Shown: positions 29,694 through 39,245 of the stretch, one piece after another
Numbering within the stretch: position 1 is the first letter of the stretch
Layout: each line of letters starts with the position of its first letter
Assembly: GCF_003628475.1 (NCBI RefSeq)
Contig: NZ_RCAA01000034.1
Coordinates: 46,098 to 91,448, forward strand
DNA length: 45,351 nt
Direction of reading: 5' to 3'
Origin: Enterobacter sp. R1(2018)
Lineage (GTDB): Bacteria > Pseudomonadota > Gammaproteobacteria > Enterobacterales > Enterobacteriaceae
Position numbers and translations under genes: made by a program
Notes under the pieces: generated by a model
What the model was told of the DNA's origin: nothing
What the model saw: the letters and a program-made list of their open reading frames with translations, nothing else
The model's database searches: none

Positions 29694-31769
29694 ATGACAA
29701 ACGGTAAAGCTTTTGAAATCACGGCGGGAACGAGCCATCAGCTCGGTGCCAATTTCGATGGCGAGGGGGTCAATTTCGCCATCTTCTCAGCGCATGCGGA
29801 GCGCGTTGAGCTTTGTCTTTACGATCCCAGCGGCAAGGTCGAAATCGCAAAAATGGATTTGCCGGAGTATACCCATGAGATCTGGCATGGCTATGTGCCG
29901 GGCCTGAAACCCGGCGCGCTCTATGGTTTTCGCGTCCACGGCCCTTACGATCCGCTGAACGGCCACCGCTTTAACCCTAACAAACTCCTTATCGATCCCT
30001 ATGCGCGCGAGCTGGCTGGCGATATCGAGTGGAACGAAGCGCATTTCGCCTACGATATGCAGCATAGGGATAAAGACCTGACCTTCGATACGCGCGACAG
30101 CGCGCCATTTATGCCGAAGTGCCGGGTTATCGATCCTGATGAATTTAACTGGCAGGACAACAACCGCCCGGAGATCCCTTGGCCAAAAGCGGTTCTCTAC
30201 GAAACCCATGTGAAAGGATTTACGCAGCTTAATTCCGCCATACCTGAGCCACTGCGCGGCACCTTCGAAGGCATGGGCCACAAAGCTTCCGTCGAGTATA
30301 TCAAAAGCCTTGGCATCACCTCGGTCGAGCTGCTGCCGGTCCACTGGTTTCCGGACGACCAGCACCTGCTCGACCGGGGGCTGAAGAATTTCTGGGGCTA
30401 CAATTCGCTCGCCTTCTTCGCGCCCGCCTCGCGCTATTACGGTCCGAAGGGCATCCAGGGCTTTCGCGATATGGTGCGCGCGTTTCACGATGCCGGTATC
30501 GAGGTGATCCTCGACGTGGTTTACAACCACACGGCGGAAGGCAACGAGCTTGGCCCGACGCTATCGTTAAAGGGCATCGACAACTTTTCCTATTACCGTA
30601 CTTTGACCGATCGGCATCGCTACTACATTAACGATACCGGCACGGGCAACACCGTAAACACTTCGCATCCACGGGTGCTGCAGATGATAATGGATTCGCT
30701 GCGTTACTGGGCGGAATCGATGCATATCGACGGGTTCCGCTTCGACCTTGGTACTATCCTTGGCCGCGAGCCGGGGGGGTTTAACGAGCGCGGCGGCTTT
30801 TTCGACGCCATCATCCAGGACCCGGTGCTCTCCAGGCTGAAGCTGATTGGCGAACCCTGGGACATCGGCCCCGGCGGCTATCAGGTCGGCGGCTTCCCGC
30901 CGGGCTGGGCCGAGTGGAACGACAAATATCGCGACACGGTGCGGGAGTACTGGCGGGGCGATAATGTCCCGAGCGATTTTGCCGCCCGCCTGCTCGGCTC
31001 CGGCGATCTCTACGATCAGCGTGGACGCCGTCCCTGGGCGAGCGTCAACTTCGTCACCGCCCATGACGGCTTTACGCTCAACGACCTGGTTTCCTACAAC
31101 GAAAAGCATAACGACGCGAACGGCGAGCATAATCAGGACGGCCACAACGACAACCGTTCTTACAACTACGGCGCCGAGGGACCGACCGAAGATGAAGGTA
31201 TCAACACGGTGCGCGAACGCCAGAAGCGCAATTTTCTCGCCACGATGATCTTCTCCCACGGCACGCCGATGCTGCTGGCCGGCGATGAGTTCGGCCGCAG
31301 CCAGATGGGCAATAATAACGGCTACTGCCAGGACAGCGAGATCTCCTGGGTGCATTGGGACAATCTGCCGGAAAGCAGCGAGGCGCTGCGTGAGTTCACC
31401 CGCCGGCTGCTTGAGCTGCGGGCCAGTCAACCTCTGCTGCGCCGCGAGAACTGGCGCGACGGCATGGTTATCGAATGGTTCAACGCCGGCGGCGGTCCGC
31501 AGCAGCCTGAACACTGGGACGAGGGTTCAACGCTCGGCGTTTATATCGGTCGCCCGGACCTGCGGACGAAGGAAGGTATCTGGCATGACGTGCTGATGCT
31601 GTTTAATCCTTTCGAAGGCAACGTGCCGTTTCGTATTCCGCAGTTCGGCGAAGGCGGCTGGGTGCTTGAAATAACCACTTCCGATACTGCAAAGCGCGGA
31701 CTTGTCATCACCAGGGAAAAGGATTTCGAGCTGGAAGGCCGCAGCATGGCTCTGTTCAGACGGCCATAA
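29694..31769 (+). CDS. glgX: GlgX/TreX-type glycogen debranching enzyme
   Basis: Isoamylase-type GH13 debranching enzyme that hydrolyses alpha-1,6 branches of glycogen, giving linear chains that TreY and TreZ turn into trehalose. 691 aa (E. coli GlgX 657). N-terminal CBM48-like domain (residues ~12-120), then the barrel: YNHTAEG, nucleophile D351 (FRFDLG), acid/base E387 (IGEPWD) and D458 (TAHDGF). A run of seven G at 30774-30780 lies in frame. GGAGAG precedes the ATG. A 9-codon reading frame ends (TAA) directly before the ATG. Paired with treZ-treY it functions as TreX; a separate glg operon elsewhere in the genome is likely but unseen. Confidence 0.94.
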   Translation: MTNGKAFEITAGTSHQLGANFDGEGVNFAIFSAHAERVELCLYDPSGKVEIAKMDLPEYTHEIWHGYVPGLKPGALYGFRVHGPYDPLNGHRFNPNKLLIDPYARELAGDIEWNEAHFAYDMQHRDKDLTFDTRDSAPFMPKCRVIDPDEFNWQDNNRPEIPWPKAVLYETHVKGFTQLNSAIPEPLRGTFEGMGHKASVEYIKSLGITSVELLPVHWFPDDQHLLDRGLKNFWGYNSLAFFAPASRYYGPKGIQGFRDMVRAFHDAGIEVILDVVYNHTAEGNELGPTLSLKGIDNFSYYRTLTDRHRYYINDTGTGNTVNTSHPRVLQMIMDSLRYWAESMHIDGFRFDLGTILGREPGGFNERGGFFDAIIQDPVLSRLKLIGEPWDIGPGGYQVGGFPPGWAEWNDKYRDTVREYWRGDNVPSDFAARLLGSGDLYDQRGRRPWASVNFVTAHDGFTLNDLVSYNEKHNDANGEHNQDGHNDNRSYNYGAEGPTEDEGINTVRERQKRNFLATMIFSHGTPMLLAGDEFGRSQMGNNNGYCQDSEISWVHWDNLPESSEALREFTRRLLELRASQPLLRRENWRDGMVIEWFNAGGGPQQPEHWDEGSTLGVYIGRPDLRTKEGIWHDVLMLFNPFEGNVPFRIPQFGEGGWVLEITTSDTAKRGLVITREKDFELEGRSMALFRRP

Positions 31770-31781
31770 GCAAACAGATGC

Positions 31782-31818
31782 GAACGGCCGGGTTGCGTAC
31801 CGGCCGTTCTTCTTTATT
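31782..31818 (+). terminator. Terminator of the treZ-treY-glgX operon
   Basis: Perfect 10-bp stem GAACGGCCGG / CCGGCCGTTC, 8-nt loop, tail TTCTTTATT, 12 nt after the glgX stop. A weaker GC-rich hairpin with five Ts follows at about 31843-31866. Confidence 0.85.
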
Positions 31819-31942
31819 GAGGCGGCGGTTTATGGAAGCATCAGGGCGCGCCCGGCGGCGCTTTTTGCCAGCCGTTAACCTTGCAAACACACAAAATAAC
31901 AGCTCATTTACAATTCTTTCCCCATTTACTGCGCGTCCCGGC

Positions 31943-31971
31943 TGATTTATCCACGCCAGTGATGATATACT
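31943..31971 (+). promoter_or_regulatory. Candidate promoter of lipA
   Basis: TGATTT, 17-bp spacer, TATACT (31966-31971), with a TGn extension just before the -10. Predicted leader about 85 nt. It lies after the glgX terminator, so lipA keeps its own promoter. Confidence 0.5.
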
Positions 31972-32063
31972 CCGGGGCGCAATTCAAAAATAGTTGATAA
32001 ATAAAACACTAACTTGAATTCAAACAGACTGACTTCGTTATCCGCAACTGGAACACGCACCAT

Positions 32064-33029
32064 ATGAGTAAACCCATTGTAATGGAACGCGGCGTCAAGT
32101 ACCGCGACGCCGATAAAATGGCTCTGATCCCGGTTAAAAACGTGGTGACAGAGCGCCAGGAGCTGTTAAGAAAGCCAGAATGGATGAAGATCAAACTTCC
32201 ATCTGACTCTACCCGCATTCAGGGTATCAAAGCGGCAATGCGTAAAAACGGCCTGCATTCCGTGTGCGAAGAAGCCTCCTGCCCGAACCTGGCAGAGTGC
32301 TTTAACCACGGCACCGCCACCTTTATGATCCTTGGCGCCATTTGTACTCGCCGTTGCCCATTCTGTGACGTTGCCCACGGTCGCCCTGTTGCGCCAGACG
32401 CCAACGAGCCGGTCAAACTGGCGCAGACCATTGCCGATATGGCGCTGCGCTATGTCGTCATTACATCCGTAGACCGTGATGATTTACGCGACGGCGGCGC
32501 ACAGCACTTCGCCGACTGTATTTCCGCTATCCGTGAGAAAAACCCGACGATCAAAATCGAAACGCTGGTTCCGGACTTCCGCGGCCGTATGGATCGTGCT
32601 TTAGAGATCCTTACCGCAACGCCGCCGGATGTGTTCAACCATAACCTGGAAAACGTGCCGCGTATTTATCGCAAGGTACGTCCGGGCGCGGACTATAACT
32701 GGTCGCTGAAACTGCTGGAACGCTTTAAAGAAGCGCATCCGCATATCCCGACAAAATCGGGTCTGATGGTTGGCCTGGGTGAAACTAACCAGGAAATTAT
32801 CGAAGTGATGCGCGATTTACGTCGCCATGGCGTAACCATGCTGACGCTGGGACAATATCTGCAGCCAAGCCGCCATCACCTGCCGGTGCAGCGCTATGTA
32901 AGTCCTGACGAGTTCGAAGAGATGAAAGCCGAAGCGCTGGCGATGGGCTTTACCCATGCGGCGTGCGGCCCGTTTGTCCGCTCTTCTTACCATGCGGATC
33001 TGCAGGCCAAAGGCATGGAAGTGAAGTAG
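32064..33029 (+). CDS. lipA: LipA, lipoyl synthase
   Basis: Radical-SAM enzyme that inserts two sulfurs into protein-bound octanoate. Auxiliary-cluster motif C-x4-C-x5-C ([12 protein letters not shown], residues ~68-79) and radical-SAM motif C-x3-C-x2-C (CTRRCPFC, ~94-101) are intact. C-terminal RSSYHADLQ carries the conserved RSSY motif. 321 aa as in E. coli. Transcribed away from the trehalose genes in the same direction. Confidence 0.97.
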   Translation: MSKPIVMERGVKYRDADKMALIPVKNVVTERQELLRKPEWMKIKLPSDSTRIQGIKAAMRKNGLHSVCEEASCPNLAECFNHGTATFMILGAICTRRCPFCDVAHGRPVAPDANEPVKLAQTIADMALRYVVITSVDRDDLRDGGAQHFADCISAIREKNPTIKIETLVPDFRGRMDRALEILTATPPDVFNHNLENVPRIYRKVRPGADYNWSLKLLERFKEAHPHIPTKSGLMVGLGETNQEIIEVMRDLRRHGVTMLTLGQYLQPSRHHLPVQRYVSPDEFEEMKAEALAMGFTHAACGPFVRSSYHADLQAKGMEVK

Positions 33030-33067
33030 TAGAGTTACAAAAAGTTACAATTAGCGCGCAGCGCAAT

Positions 33068-33100
33068 AAAAAACCGGCCTTCAGGAGCCGGTTTTTTTAT
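33068..33100. terminator. Bidirectional terminator between lipA and tatE
   Basis: Stem AAACCGGC (33071-33078) / GCCGGTTT (33087-33094), with seven Ts on the plus strand and six on the minus. Confidence 0.9.
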
Positions 33101-33126
33101 TTCTGCAGCGATGAATAACGCGAAAA

Positions 33127-33330
33127 TCAATCTTTGTGCGAAATGCGTTCCGCCGGAGTGTCGACGCCGGAGGCTGGCTTAGCGCTGCTTTCGTCATCGT
33201 TCATGGCCTTTTTAAAGCCTTTAATCGCCGCGCCGAGATCGCCGCCTAACGTGCGCAACTTTTTGGTACCAAATAACAATACAATCAGTGCGCCGATTAC
33301 CAGCAGCTTGGTGATGCTAATCTCTCCCAT
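33127..33330 (-). CDS. tatE: TatE, Sec-independent translocase component
   Basis: TatA paralogue of the twin-arginine translocase. Short N-terminal membrane helix (residues ~5-20), hinge FGTKKL, amphipathic helix, charged tail. 67 aa as in E. coli, with [12 protein letters not shown] at the N-terminus. Single gene, facing lipA. Confidence 0.95.
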   Translation of the reverse strand: MGEISITKLLVIGALIVLLFGTKKLRTLGGDLGAAIKGFKKAMNDDESSAKPASGVDTPAERISHKD

Positions 33331-33456
33331 ACCTACCTTCTTTTGTAAACCTGCCGTAGAGACGGCGAAAATAAACTGAGCTAATTAACGAACATTTGCC
33401 CGTGCGACACAATAGCAATCTGTAACAAAGTGAATCAAGCCCTGTTTAAAAAAACA

Positions 33457-34245
33457 TCAGGACAGACGAGGCGCGGCGAAACGGCGATTTTTCAGCACCG
33501 GCAGCATTGCCCTTACGGCCGAAACACGTTCGCCGTCAAGATCCGCATAAATCAAAGCGGGAGCTTCCGCCGCGCTGGCAATGGTGACGCCAAGCGGATC
33601 GATAATCTTGCTCTGGCCAATGTTTTTGTTGCCGCATTCGCCGGATGCTACCACATAACAGGTGGTATCGAGCGCACGCGCGGCCAATAATGTCGACCAG
33701 TGCAATTCTTTATGCGGGCCGCGCAGCCAGGCGGCGGGTAACACCAGCACCTCGGCGCCGGCCAGAGCCAGGCTCAGCGCCATTTCCGGGAAGCGTAAAT
33801 CGTAGCAGGTAAGCAGCCCTACTTTCATGCCCGCCACCTCAATCAGCGGCGCAAGCCGATCGCCGGCATCCACTAATCGCGACTCCTGCATGCTGAACGC
33901 GTCATAAAGATGGATTTTCTGGTAGCGGCAAATTACCTCGCCGGCGCGTAAAACCAGCAAAGTATTGGCGGCTCTGCCCGGCGTGGTACGAATATGGAGG
34001 GTAAGGACGGTGGTTAGCTCGTTTTTACGGCTTTCCGCCAGCAGAATATCGAGGTACTCGCCGTTTGTCTCCTGCGCGGACTTTACCGACATATCAGGAT
34101 CGAGATCGTCCCGCGCTAAAACGGCTTCCGGCAGGACCAGAAGCCGGGCGTCGTCGGCAGCCGCCTGCGCCATGAGATTAACGCAGGTCCGCGCATTATC
34201 CTGCCAGACTTTGCCCACCGCGAACTGCCCTACCGCAACTTTCAT
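33457..34245 (-). CDS. ybeM: Nitrilase-family deaminated glutathione amidase (YbeM/Nit1-like)
   Basis: Carbon-nitrogen hydrolase; homologues remove the amide from deaminated glutathione, a metabolite-repair reaction. Catalytic triad visible as E40 (LPEAV), K110 (YQKIH) and C147 (LTCYD). An in-frame ATG seven codons upstream exists, but AGAGG is correctly spaced for the start at 34245, which gives 262 aa. In E. coli K-12 this gene is disrupted; here it is intact. Divergent from crcB. Confidence 0.9.
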   Translation of the reverse strand: MKVAVGQFAVGKVWQDNARTCVNLMAQAAADDARLLVLPEAVLARDDLDPDMSVKSAQETNGEYLDILLAESRKNELTTVLTLHIRTTPGRAANTLLVLRAGEVICRYQKIHLYDAFSMQESRLVDAGDRLAPLIEVAGMKVGLLTCYDLRFPEMALSLALAGAEVLVLPAAWLRGPHKELHWSTLLAARALDTTCYVVASGECGNKNIGQSKIIDPLGVTIASAAEAPALIYADLDGERVSAVRAMLPVLKNRRFAAPRLS

Positions 34246-34351
34246 TTCCGTACCTCTGCCCGTCATGATTAATTTCAGTATATCGGGTGTAAATCAGATT
34301 GCGCGAGCGCTACACTCCTGTCTTTGGAAATCTTAATAGCGGGAAAATGTG

Positions 34352-34735
34352 GTGTTACAGATTCTGTTAGCGGTATTTCTTGGCGGCGGCACGGGCAGCG
34401 TATTACGCTGGTTTTTAAGCCTGAAGCTCAATCCCGTTCATGGCGCGATACCCGTTGGCACCCTGACGGCAAACCTCGTTGGCGCCTTTATTATCGGTAT
34501 GGGACTGGCTCTGTTCAGCCGCCTGACCCACCTCGATCCTTTCTGGAAATTGCTTATCACCACCGGTTTTTGCGGCGGTTTAACGACGTTCTCCACCTTC
34601 TCAGCCGAAGTTGTCTTTTTACTGCAGGATGGGCGCCTAGCCTGGGCTGGCCTTAACGTGCTGCTTAACCTGCTTGGCTCATTTATGATGACCGCCCTCG
34701 CATTCTGGTTAGTTTCGCTGGCGGCCAGCCACTAA
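34352..34735 (+). CDS. crcB: CrcB/Fluc fluoride channel
   Basis: Dual-topology fluoride exporter, four short membrane helices. [10 protein letters not shown] at the N-terminus and the pore motif [13 protein letters not shown] are intact. Two GTG codons are adjacent (34349, 34352); the second gives 127 aa as in E. coli and is better spaced from GCGGGA. No fluoride riboswitch is seen upstream. Confidence 0.94.
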   Translation: MLQILLAVFLGGGTGSVLRWFLSLKLNPVHGAIPVGTLTANLVGAFIIGMGLALFSRLTHLDPFWKLLITTGFCGGLTTFSTFSAEVVFLLQDGRLAWAGLNVLLNLLGSFMMTALAFWLVSLAASH

Positions 34736-34805
34736 AGCCCGAGGCGTTAAGGTTGGCTTAATGATCGTCTGCCACTATCCCTGCAGGTAAAAAGGGGAGA
34801 TTGCA

Positions 34806-34895
34806 ATGACGATAAAAGAGCTTACGGGCTGGGGAGCGGCGCTGCTGAGCGCGCTGATTGTGGCGTGCTTTCTGAAAGCGTATCTGTTTGCCTGA
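34806..34895 (+). CDS. Small single-span membrane protein, 29 aa
   Basis: ATG preceded by AAGGGGAGATTGCA, an excellent ribosome-binding site. The peptide begins MTIKELTGWGAALL and continues as one hydrophobic span (LLSALIVACFL, residues ~13-23) to a stop at 34893. It lies 70 nt after crcB and just before a terminator. I do not recognise it. The purposeful ribosome-binding site, membrane-helix composition and placement before a terminator argue it is translated. It could be linked to crcB or cold shock (cspE) but nothing shows that. Confidence 0.65.
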   Translation: MTIKELTGWGAALLSALIVACFLKAYLFA

Positions 34896-34905
34896 TCGAC
34901 AGCCG

Positions 34906-34932
34906 AAAAAAAACCCGCCTTGGCGGGTTTTT
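34906..34932. terminator. Bidirectional terminator before cspE
   Basis: AAAAACCCGCC / GGCGGGTTTTT. It ends the crcB/small-ORF transcript on plus and cspE on minus. Confidence 0.85.
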
Positions 34933-34951
34933 AAATTCTGCCGGTAGCGAC

Positions 34952-35161
34952 TTAGATAGCCATTACGTTTGCAGCAGAAGGGCCTTTGGCACCGTTAGTG
35001 ATTTCAAACTCAACGCGCTGGCCTTCAGCCAGGGTTTTGAAACCATTGCTCTGGATTGCAGAGAAGTGTACGAACACGTCTTTGCTGCCATCTTCCGGAG
35101 TAATGAAACCAAAGCCTTTGGACTCATTAAACCACTTAACGTTACCTTTAATCTTAGACAT
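34952..35161 (-). CDS. cspE: CspE, cold-shock-family RNA chaperone
   Basis: 69-aa single-OB-fold nucleic-acid-binding protein that acts as RNA chaperone and transcription antiterminator. RNP1-like KGFGFI and RNP2-like VFVHF are present; sequence is almost that of E. coli CspE. An in-frame start 16 codons upstream is ignored because the family begins [11 protein letters not shown]. The upstream 150 nt is AT-rich and probably a structured leader. Confidence 0.97.
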   Translation of the reverse strand: MSKIKGNVKWFNESKGFGFITPEDGSKDVFVHFSAIQSNGFKTLAEGQRVEFEITNGAKGPSAANVMAI

Positions 35162-35355
35162 CAAAATTACCTTTACATGAAAAATAGACACAAATGCTGT
35201 GTCGCGCATCAGTACAACAATTGTGGTGCATTTTGTCCAGTACCCAAATGAGAAAAAGTGACAAAAGTCGCTAAAATTTTTATCACTTGTGGATTAACCC
35301 TTGTTTTTAAAAGGATATGAAAAACGGGCTTTTTTGGGAGGCATCCACGCCCGTT

Positions 35356-35928
35356 TCAGAACTGAAAACGCATCCACGCAAAGTAGACGTTGCCGTTGTT
35401 ATAGGTCCCGGGAATGTAGGTCATCTGGAAGGTGGCCGGGCCATAACCCACTGAAGCTAAAGGCAACAGTACCGGCACCGGAATATACTTCCAGTTATCA
35501 CGCGCCGTAGCGCCGACGGTGTAGCCTAATCCAAGGTGAAAATTCTCGTCCGCCAGCGGGCGCCAGGTTTTCTCCCAGCCGTAGCCGCCGATGGGCTCCC
35601 ACTTGTTGTAAGAATCTTTGAAAGCCATCAGGTAAATGCCGTTCCAGTTACCTTTCTCATCCCAGCGTGACTGGCCGAAACCCGCGCCCCAGGGACGTTC
35701 GTTATAGCGATTGGTTTTGACCTTATCGTAGGCAAAACGCGCATGCCAGGTAATCGCCGGGACATAAAGATCGTAATGGTCAGGCTCATGCCAGGTTTGT
35801 GAGACGCCGGATGAGAAGCTATCCCAGGCGCTGCTGAAGAATCTCTGCTCCGCCGCAAAGCTATCGGACGCTATGGCCGAAAAAGTAATAACAAAAATAA
35901 AAGCCAGTAATTTATTGTTCAGATTCAC
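35356..35928 (-). CDS. pagP: PagP, lipid A palmitoyltransferase
   Basis: Outer-membrane eight-stranded barrel that transfers palmitate from phospholipids to lipid A, conferring resistance to cationic peptides. Signal peptide of about 26 residues ([13 protein letters not shown]). Mature-region His (PDHYDLYVP) and the Asp-Ser pair (FKDSYNKW) correspond to the catalytic trio. 190 aa versus 186. Ends in an aromatic residue (MRFQF), the outer-membrane barrel signature. In E. coli PhoPQ controls it; I could not find a convincing PhoP box here. Confidence 0.95.
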   Translation of the reverse strand: MNLNNKLLAFIFVITFSAIASDSFAAEQRFFSSAWDSFSSGVSQTWHEPDHYDLYVPAITWHARFAYDKVKTNRYNERPWGAGFGQSRWDEKGNWNGIYLMAFKDSYNKWEPIGGYGWEKTWRPLADENFHLGLGYTVGATARDNWKYIPVPVLLPLASVGYGPATFQMTYIPGTYNNGNVYFAWMRFQF

Positions 35929-36080
35929 AGTTCATACCATTTGAAAATTCGACGCACAGCCTAACAAAGTTTAAATTAATCGATTCTCAATAGCTGGCGG
36001 TTTTTTCTTAAAATTACCTTAGATTTGTAAATCTGCTTAAGCCTCCCTTAGCCGATTAGCCAGTACGGGCTATTAAAGTC

Positions 36081-36097
36081 AACCCTCCGCAAGGGTT
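36081..36097 (-). terminator. Weak hairpin after cusA
   Basis: AACCCT / AGGGTT, 6-bp stem with 5-nt loop, about 30 nt past the cusA stop on the minus strand; tail GACTTTAAT is only partly T-rich. Possible terminator of the metal-efflux operon. Confidence 0.4.
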
Positions 36098-36125
36098 AAT
36101 TTATTGCGAAGGGCTGAGAAATATC

Positions 36126-39100
36126 CTACTTATCTTTTTTCAGTAACACATAAAGCGCCGGGATCACCAGCATCGACAGCAAAGGCGCGGTGACCATACC
36201 GCCAATCATCGGCGCCGCAATACGCCGCATGACCTCCGAACCGCTGCCGTTGCCCCACATAATCGGCAGCAGACAGGCCATGATGGTCGCCACCGTCATG
36301 ACTTTTGGCCGCACGCGCAGCACCGCCCCTTCGTGAATCGCGCGCATTAGCATGGCGTTGCCTCCGTCAGGGTCGGTAACCTTATGTTTAGCAAGGGCAT
36401 GGTTTAAATAAAGCACCATAATAACGCCAAATTCAGCCGCCACGCCGGCTAAAGCAATAAACCCGACGGCGCCGGCAACGGATAAATTATACCCCAATAA
36501 ATAGAGCAGCCAGACGCCGCCTATTAATGAGAAGGGCAAGGTTCCCATAATTAATAATGCGTCGCTGACGCGAGAAAATGTCACGTACAGCAGCACGAAA
36601 ATAATTATCAGCGTAAAGGGTAAAACAATTTTTAATTTCTCTGTCGCCCGCTGCAGATATTCAAATTGTCCCGACCAGGATAAAGATACGCCCTCAGGTA
36701 ACATCACCTGTTCGGATACCACTTTCTGCATCTCCCCGACGGCCGATTTCAGATCGCGCCCGCGCAGGTCCACATAAATCCAGTCGGACAGGCGTGCGTT
36801 CTCGCTTTTTAACATCGGCGGACCGTCGGTAATGGCGATATCGGCCAGCTCAGAGAGCGCAATCTGGCTGCCGTTTTCCGTCACAACCGGCATATCGCGC
36901 AGCTTCTGCACGCTGTCGCGTATTTCGCGCGGGTAGCGCATGTTGATGGGGTAGCGCTCTCGTCCCTGCGTTGTTTCACCGATGTTCTGCCCGCCAATCA
37001 CCGTCGCCACCAGCGACTGCAGCTCTTTAACGGAGACGCCGAACCTTGCCGCTTTACGCCGATCGATATTAATGTCGATATAGCGTCCACCGGCCAGCCG
37101 CTCAGCAAGCGCCGACGTCACGCCGGGCACCTGTTTGACTACCCGTTCGATTTGCCCGGCAACCTGTTCAAGCGCCGCAATATTATTGCCGTTTACTTTA
37201 ATGCCCACCGGGCTTTTAATCCCCGTCGCCAGCATATCCAGACGGTTACGAATAGGCGGTACCCACACGTTTGCAATGCCCGGCACTTTCACCACGCGAT
37301 CGAGCTCGCTTACCAGCTTGTCCATCGTCATGCCCGCCCGCCACTGGTCCCGCGGCTTGAAGCGGATGGTTGTTTCAATCATCGTCAGCGGCGCCGGATC
37401 CGTTGCCGTTTCTGCCCGTCCTGCTTTACCAAAGACGGTTTCTACCTCCGGCACGGTTTTAATCAGCCGGTCGGTTTGCTGCAGCAGCCGCCCCGCCTCG
37501 CGGGCAGAAATTCCCGGCAGCGTTGAAGGCATATAAAGAAGATCGCCCTCGTCCAGCGGCGGCATAAACTCGCTGCCCAGGCGGCTTAACGGCCACAAAG
37601 TTGCGAGCAGCAGCGCGGCGGCCAGCGCCAGCGTAGTTTTAGGATGCGCCAGAACTTTATCGAGCAGCGGTTCATAGGCTGCAATTAACCAGCGGTTAAT
37701 GGGGTTAGCCTTTTCATCCGGTATTTTCCCGCGGATGAAATAGCCCATCAGCACCGGCACCAGCGTAATCCCAAGCCCGGCGGCAACCGCCATGGCGTAG
37801 GTTTTGGTAAACGCCAGCGGCGAGAACATGCGCCCTTCCTGCGCCTCAAGGGAAAACACCGGAATAAACGACAGCGTGATAATCAGCAAACTGCAGAACA
37901 GCGCCGGGCCAACCTCCACCGCCGCCTGCTCCGAAATCCGCCAGTAGTCCGCGCTGCCCGGTTGCTTATCGGGATTATCGTGCCGCCACTGTTCCAGCAC
38001 CTTATGCATATTTTCTATCATCACGATCGCCGCATCCACCATCGCGCCGATAGCGATAGCGATGCCGCCAAGCGACATGATATTGGCGTTCACCCCCTGG
38101 TAGTGCATAACGATAAAGGCGCCGAGAATACCAAGCGGCAGAGTAACGATAGCCACCAGCGCCGAACGGAAGTGGAACAAAAACAGCGTACAGATAATGG
38201 CGACGACGATAAACTCTTCGAGCAGCTTATGGGAGAGAGTTTCAATCGCGTTTTCAATCAGATGCGAACGATCGTAAACCGGCACAATCTCCACCCCGGC
38301 CGGCAGGCTTTTCTGTAGCTGCGCGAGCTTTTCCTTCACCGCGTTGATAGTCTCCAGGGCATTTTTGCCGTAGCGCATCACGATGATGCCGCCGGCGACC
38401 TCTCCTTCGCCGTTAAACTCCGCCACTCCACGACGCATTTCCGGCCCCAGCCGCAGCGTCGCCACATCGGAGAGCAGCACCGGCACACCTTCACGGGTAG
38501 TAATGACAATCTGTTTAAAGTCGTCCAGATCCTTCAGATAGCCCGCCGTACGCACCATATATTCGGCCTCGCCCATCTCGATAACCGAGCCGCCGCCTTC
38601 CTGGTTGGCGCTTTGCACGGCGCTAATAACCCGATCGTGGGTGATATTTAAGGCGCGCATGCGCTGCGGGTCGAGCACAATCTGATACTGGCGGACCATG
38701 CCGCCCACGCTCGCCACCTCGGAAACGTTAGCCACGGTTTTCAGCTCGAACTTCAGCGTCCAGTCCTGTAACGCACGTAAATCCGCGAGGCTGTGTTTGC
38801 CGGTTCTGTCCACCAGCGCATATTCATAAACCCAGCCGACGCCCGTCGCATCCGGCCCAAGCGAAGCTTTCGCCTCGGCGGGAAGCTGCGACTGGACCTG
38901 ACTTAGGTATTCCAGCACGCGTGACCGCGCCCAGTACGGATCGGTGCCGTCATCAAACAGGATGTAAACGTAGGAGTCGCCGAACATTGAAAAACCGCGC
39001 ACCGTTTTCGCCCCCGGCACGGAAAGCATGGTGGTGGTTAGCGGATAAGTCACCTGATTCTCCACTACCTGCGGCGCTTTGCCAGGGTAGCTGACGCGGA

Positions 39101-39245
39101 CGATAACCTGCACATCAGAAAGATCGGGCAACGCATCAAGCGGCGTGCGCTGCAAAGACCAGATGCCCCACGCCGCCATGCCGAACGCGGCCAGCAGGAC
39201 CAACAGACGATTTTTAAGCGACCAGCGGATAACTGAAGCGATCAT
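36126..39245 (-). CDS. cusA: CusA-type heavy-metal RND efflux pump
   Basis: Inner-membrane proton-driven RND transporter (HME class) that exports Cu(I)/Ag(I) through CusB and CusC. 1039 aa (E. coli 1047). Twelve membrane helices expected, N-terminal [13 protein letters not shown], and the HME signature around [16 protein letters not shown] in the second half. Methionines in PLTMIE and RLDML match two positions of the E. coli CusA metal-binding triad; I could not place the third with confidence. It overlaps cusB as ATGA. Also called SilA in silver operons; the ion cannot be told from sequence. Confidence 0.93.
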   Translation of the reverse strand: MIASVIRWSLKNRLLVLLAAFGMAAWGIWSLQRTPLDALPDLSDVQVIVRVSYPGKAPQVVENQVTYPLTTTMLSVPGAKTVRGFSMFGDSYVYILFDDGTDPYWARSRVLEYLSQVQSQLPAEAKASLGPDATGVGWVYEYALVDRTGKHSLADLRALQDWTLKFELKTVANVSEVASVGGMVRQYQIVLDPQRMRALNITHDRVISAVQSANQEGGGSVIEMGEAEYMVRTAGYLKDLDDFKQIVITTREGVPVLLSDVATLRLGPEMRRGVAEFNGEGEVAGGIIVMRYGKNALETINAVKEKLAQLQKSLPAGVEIVPVYDRSHLIENAIETLSHKLLEEFIVVAIICTLFLFHFRSALVAIVTLPLGILGAFIVMHYQGVNANIMSLGGIAIAIGAMVDAAIVMIENMHKVLEQWRHDNPDKQPGSADYWRISEQAAVEVGPALFCSLLIITLSFIPVFSLEAQEGRMFSPLAFTKTYAMAVAAGLGITLVPVLMGYFIRGKIPDEKANPINRWLIAAYEPLLDKVLAHPKTTLALAAALLLATLWPLSRLGSEFMPPLDEGDLLYMPSTLPGISAREAGRLLQQTDRLIKTVPEVETVFGKAGRAETATDPAPLTMIETTIRFKPRDQWRAGMTMDKLVSELDRVVKVPGIANVWVPPIRNRLDMLATGIKSPVGIKVNGNNIAALEQVAGQIERVVKQVPGVTSALAERLAGGRYIDINIDRRKAARFGVSVKELQSLVATVIGGQNIGETTQGRERYPINMRYPREIRDSVQKLRDMPVVTENGSQIALSELADIAITDGPPMLKSENARLSDWIYVDLRGRDLKSAVGEMQKVVSEQVMLPEGVSLSWSGQFEYLQRATEKLKIVLPFTLIIIFVLLYVTFSRVSDALLIMGTLPFSLIGGVWLLYLLGYNLSVAGAVGFIALAGVAAEFGVIMVLYLNHALAKHKVTDPDGGNAMLMRAIHEGAVLRVRPKVMTVATIMACLLPIMWGNGSGSEVMRRIAAPMIGGMVTAPLLSMLVIPALYVLLKKDK

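Noticed and set aside
30567-31514. Minus-strand open frame of 315 codons inside glgX
   Set aside because: Antisense shadow in a GC-rich gene; the plus-strand GH13 motifs are decisive.
34246-34351. Fluoride riboswitch before crcB
   Set aside because: The conserved fluoride aptamer core and pseudoknot are not present in this 106-nt gap.
35929-36125. PhoP box upstream of pagP
   Set aside because: No pair of GTTTA-type half-sites at 5-bp spacing on either strand; isolated GTTTA occurs but is not enough.
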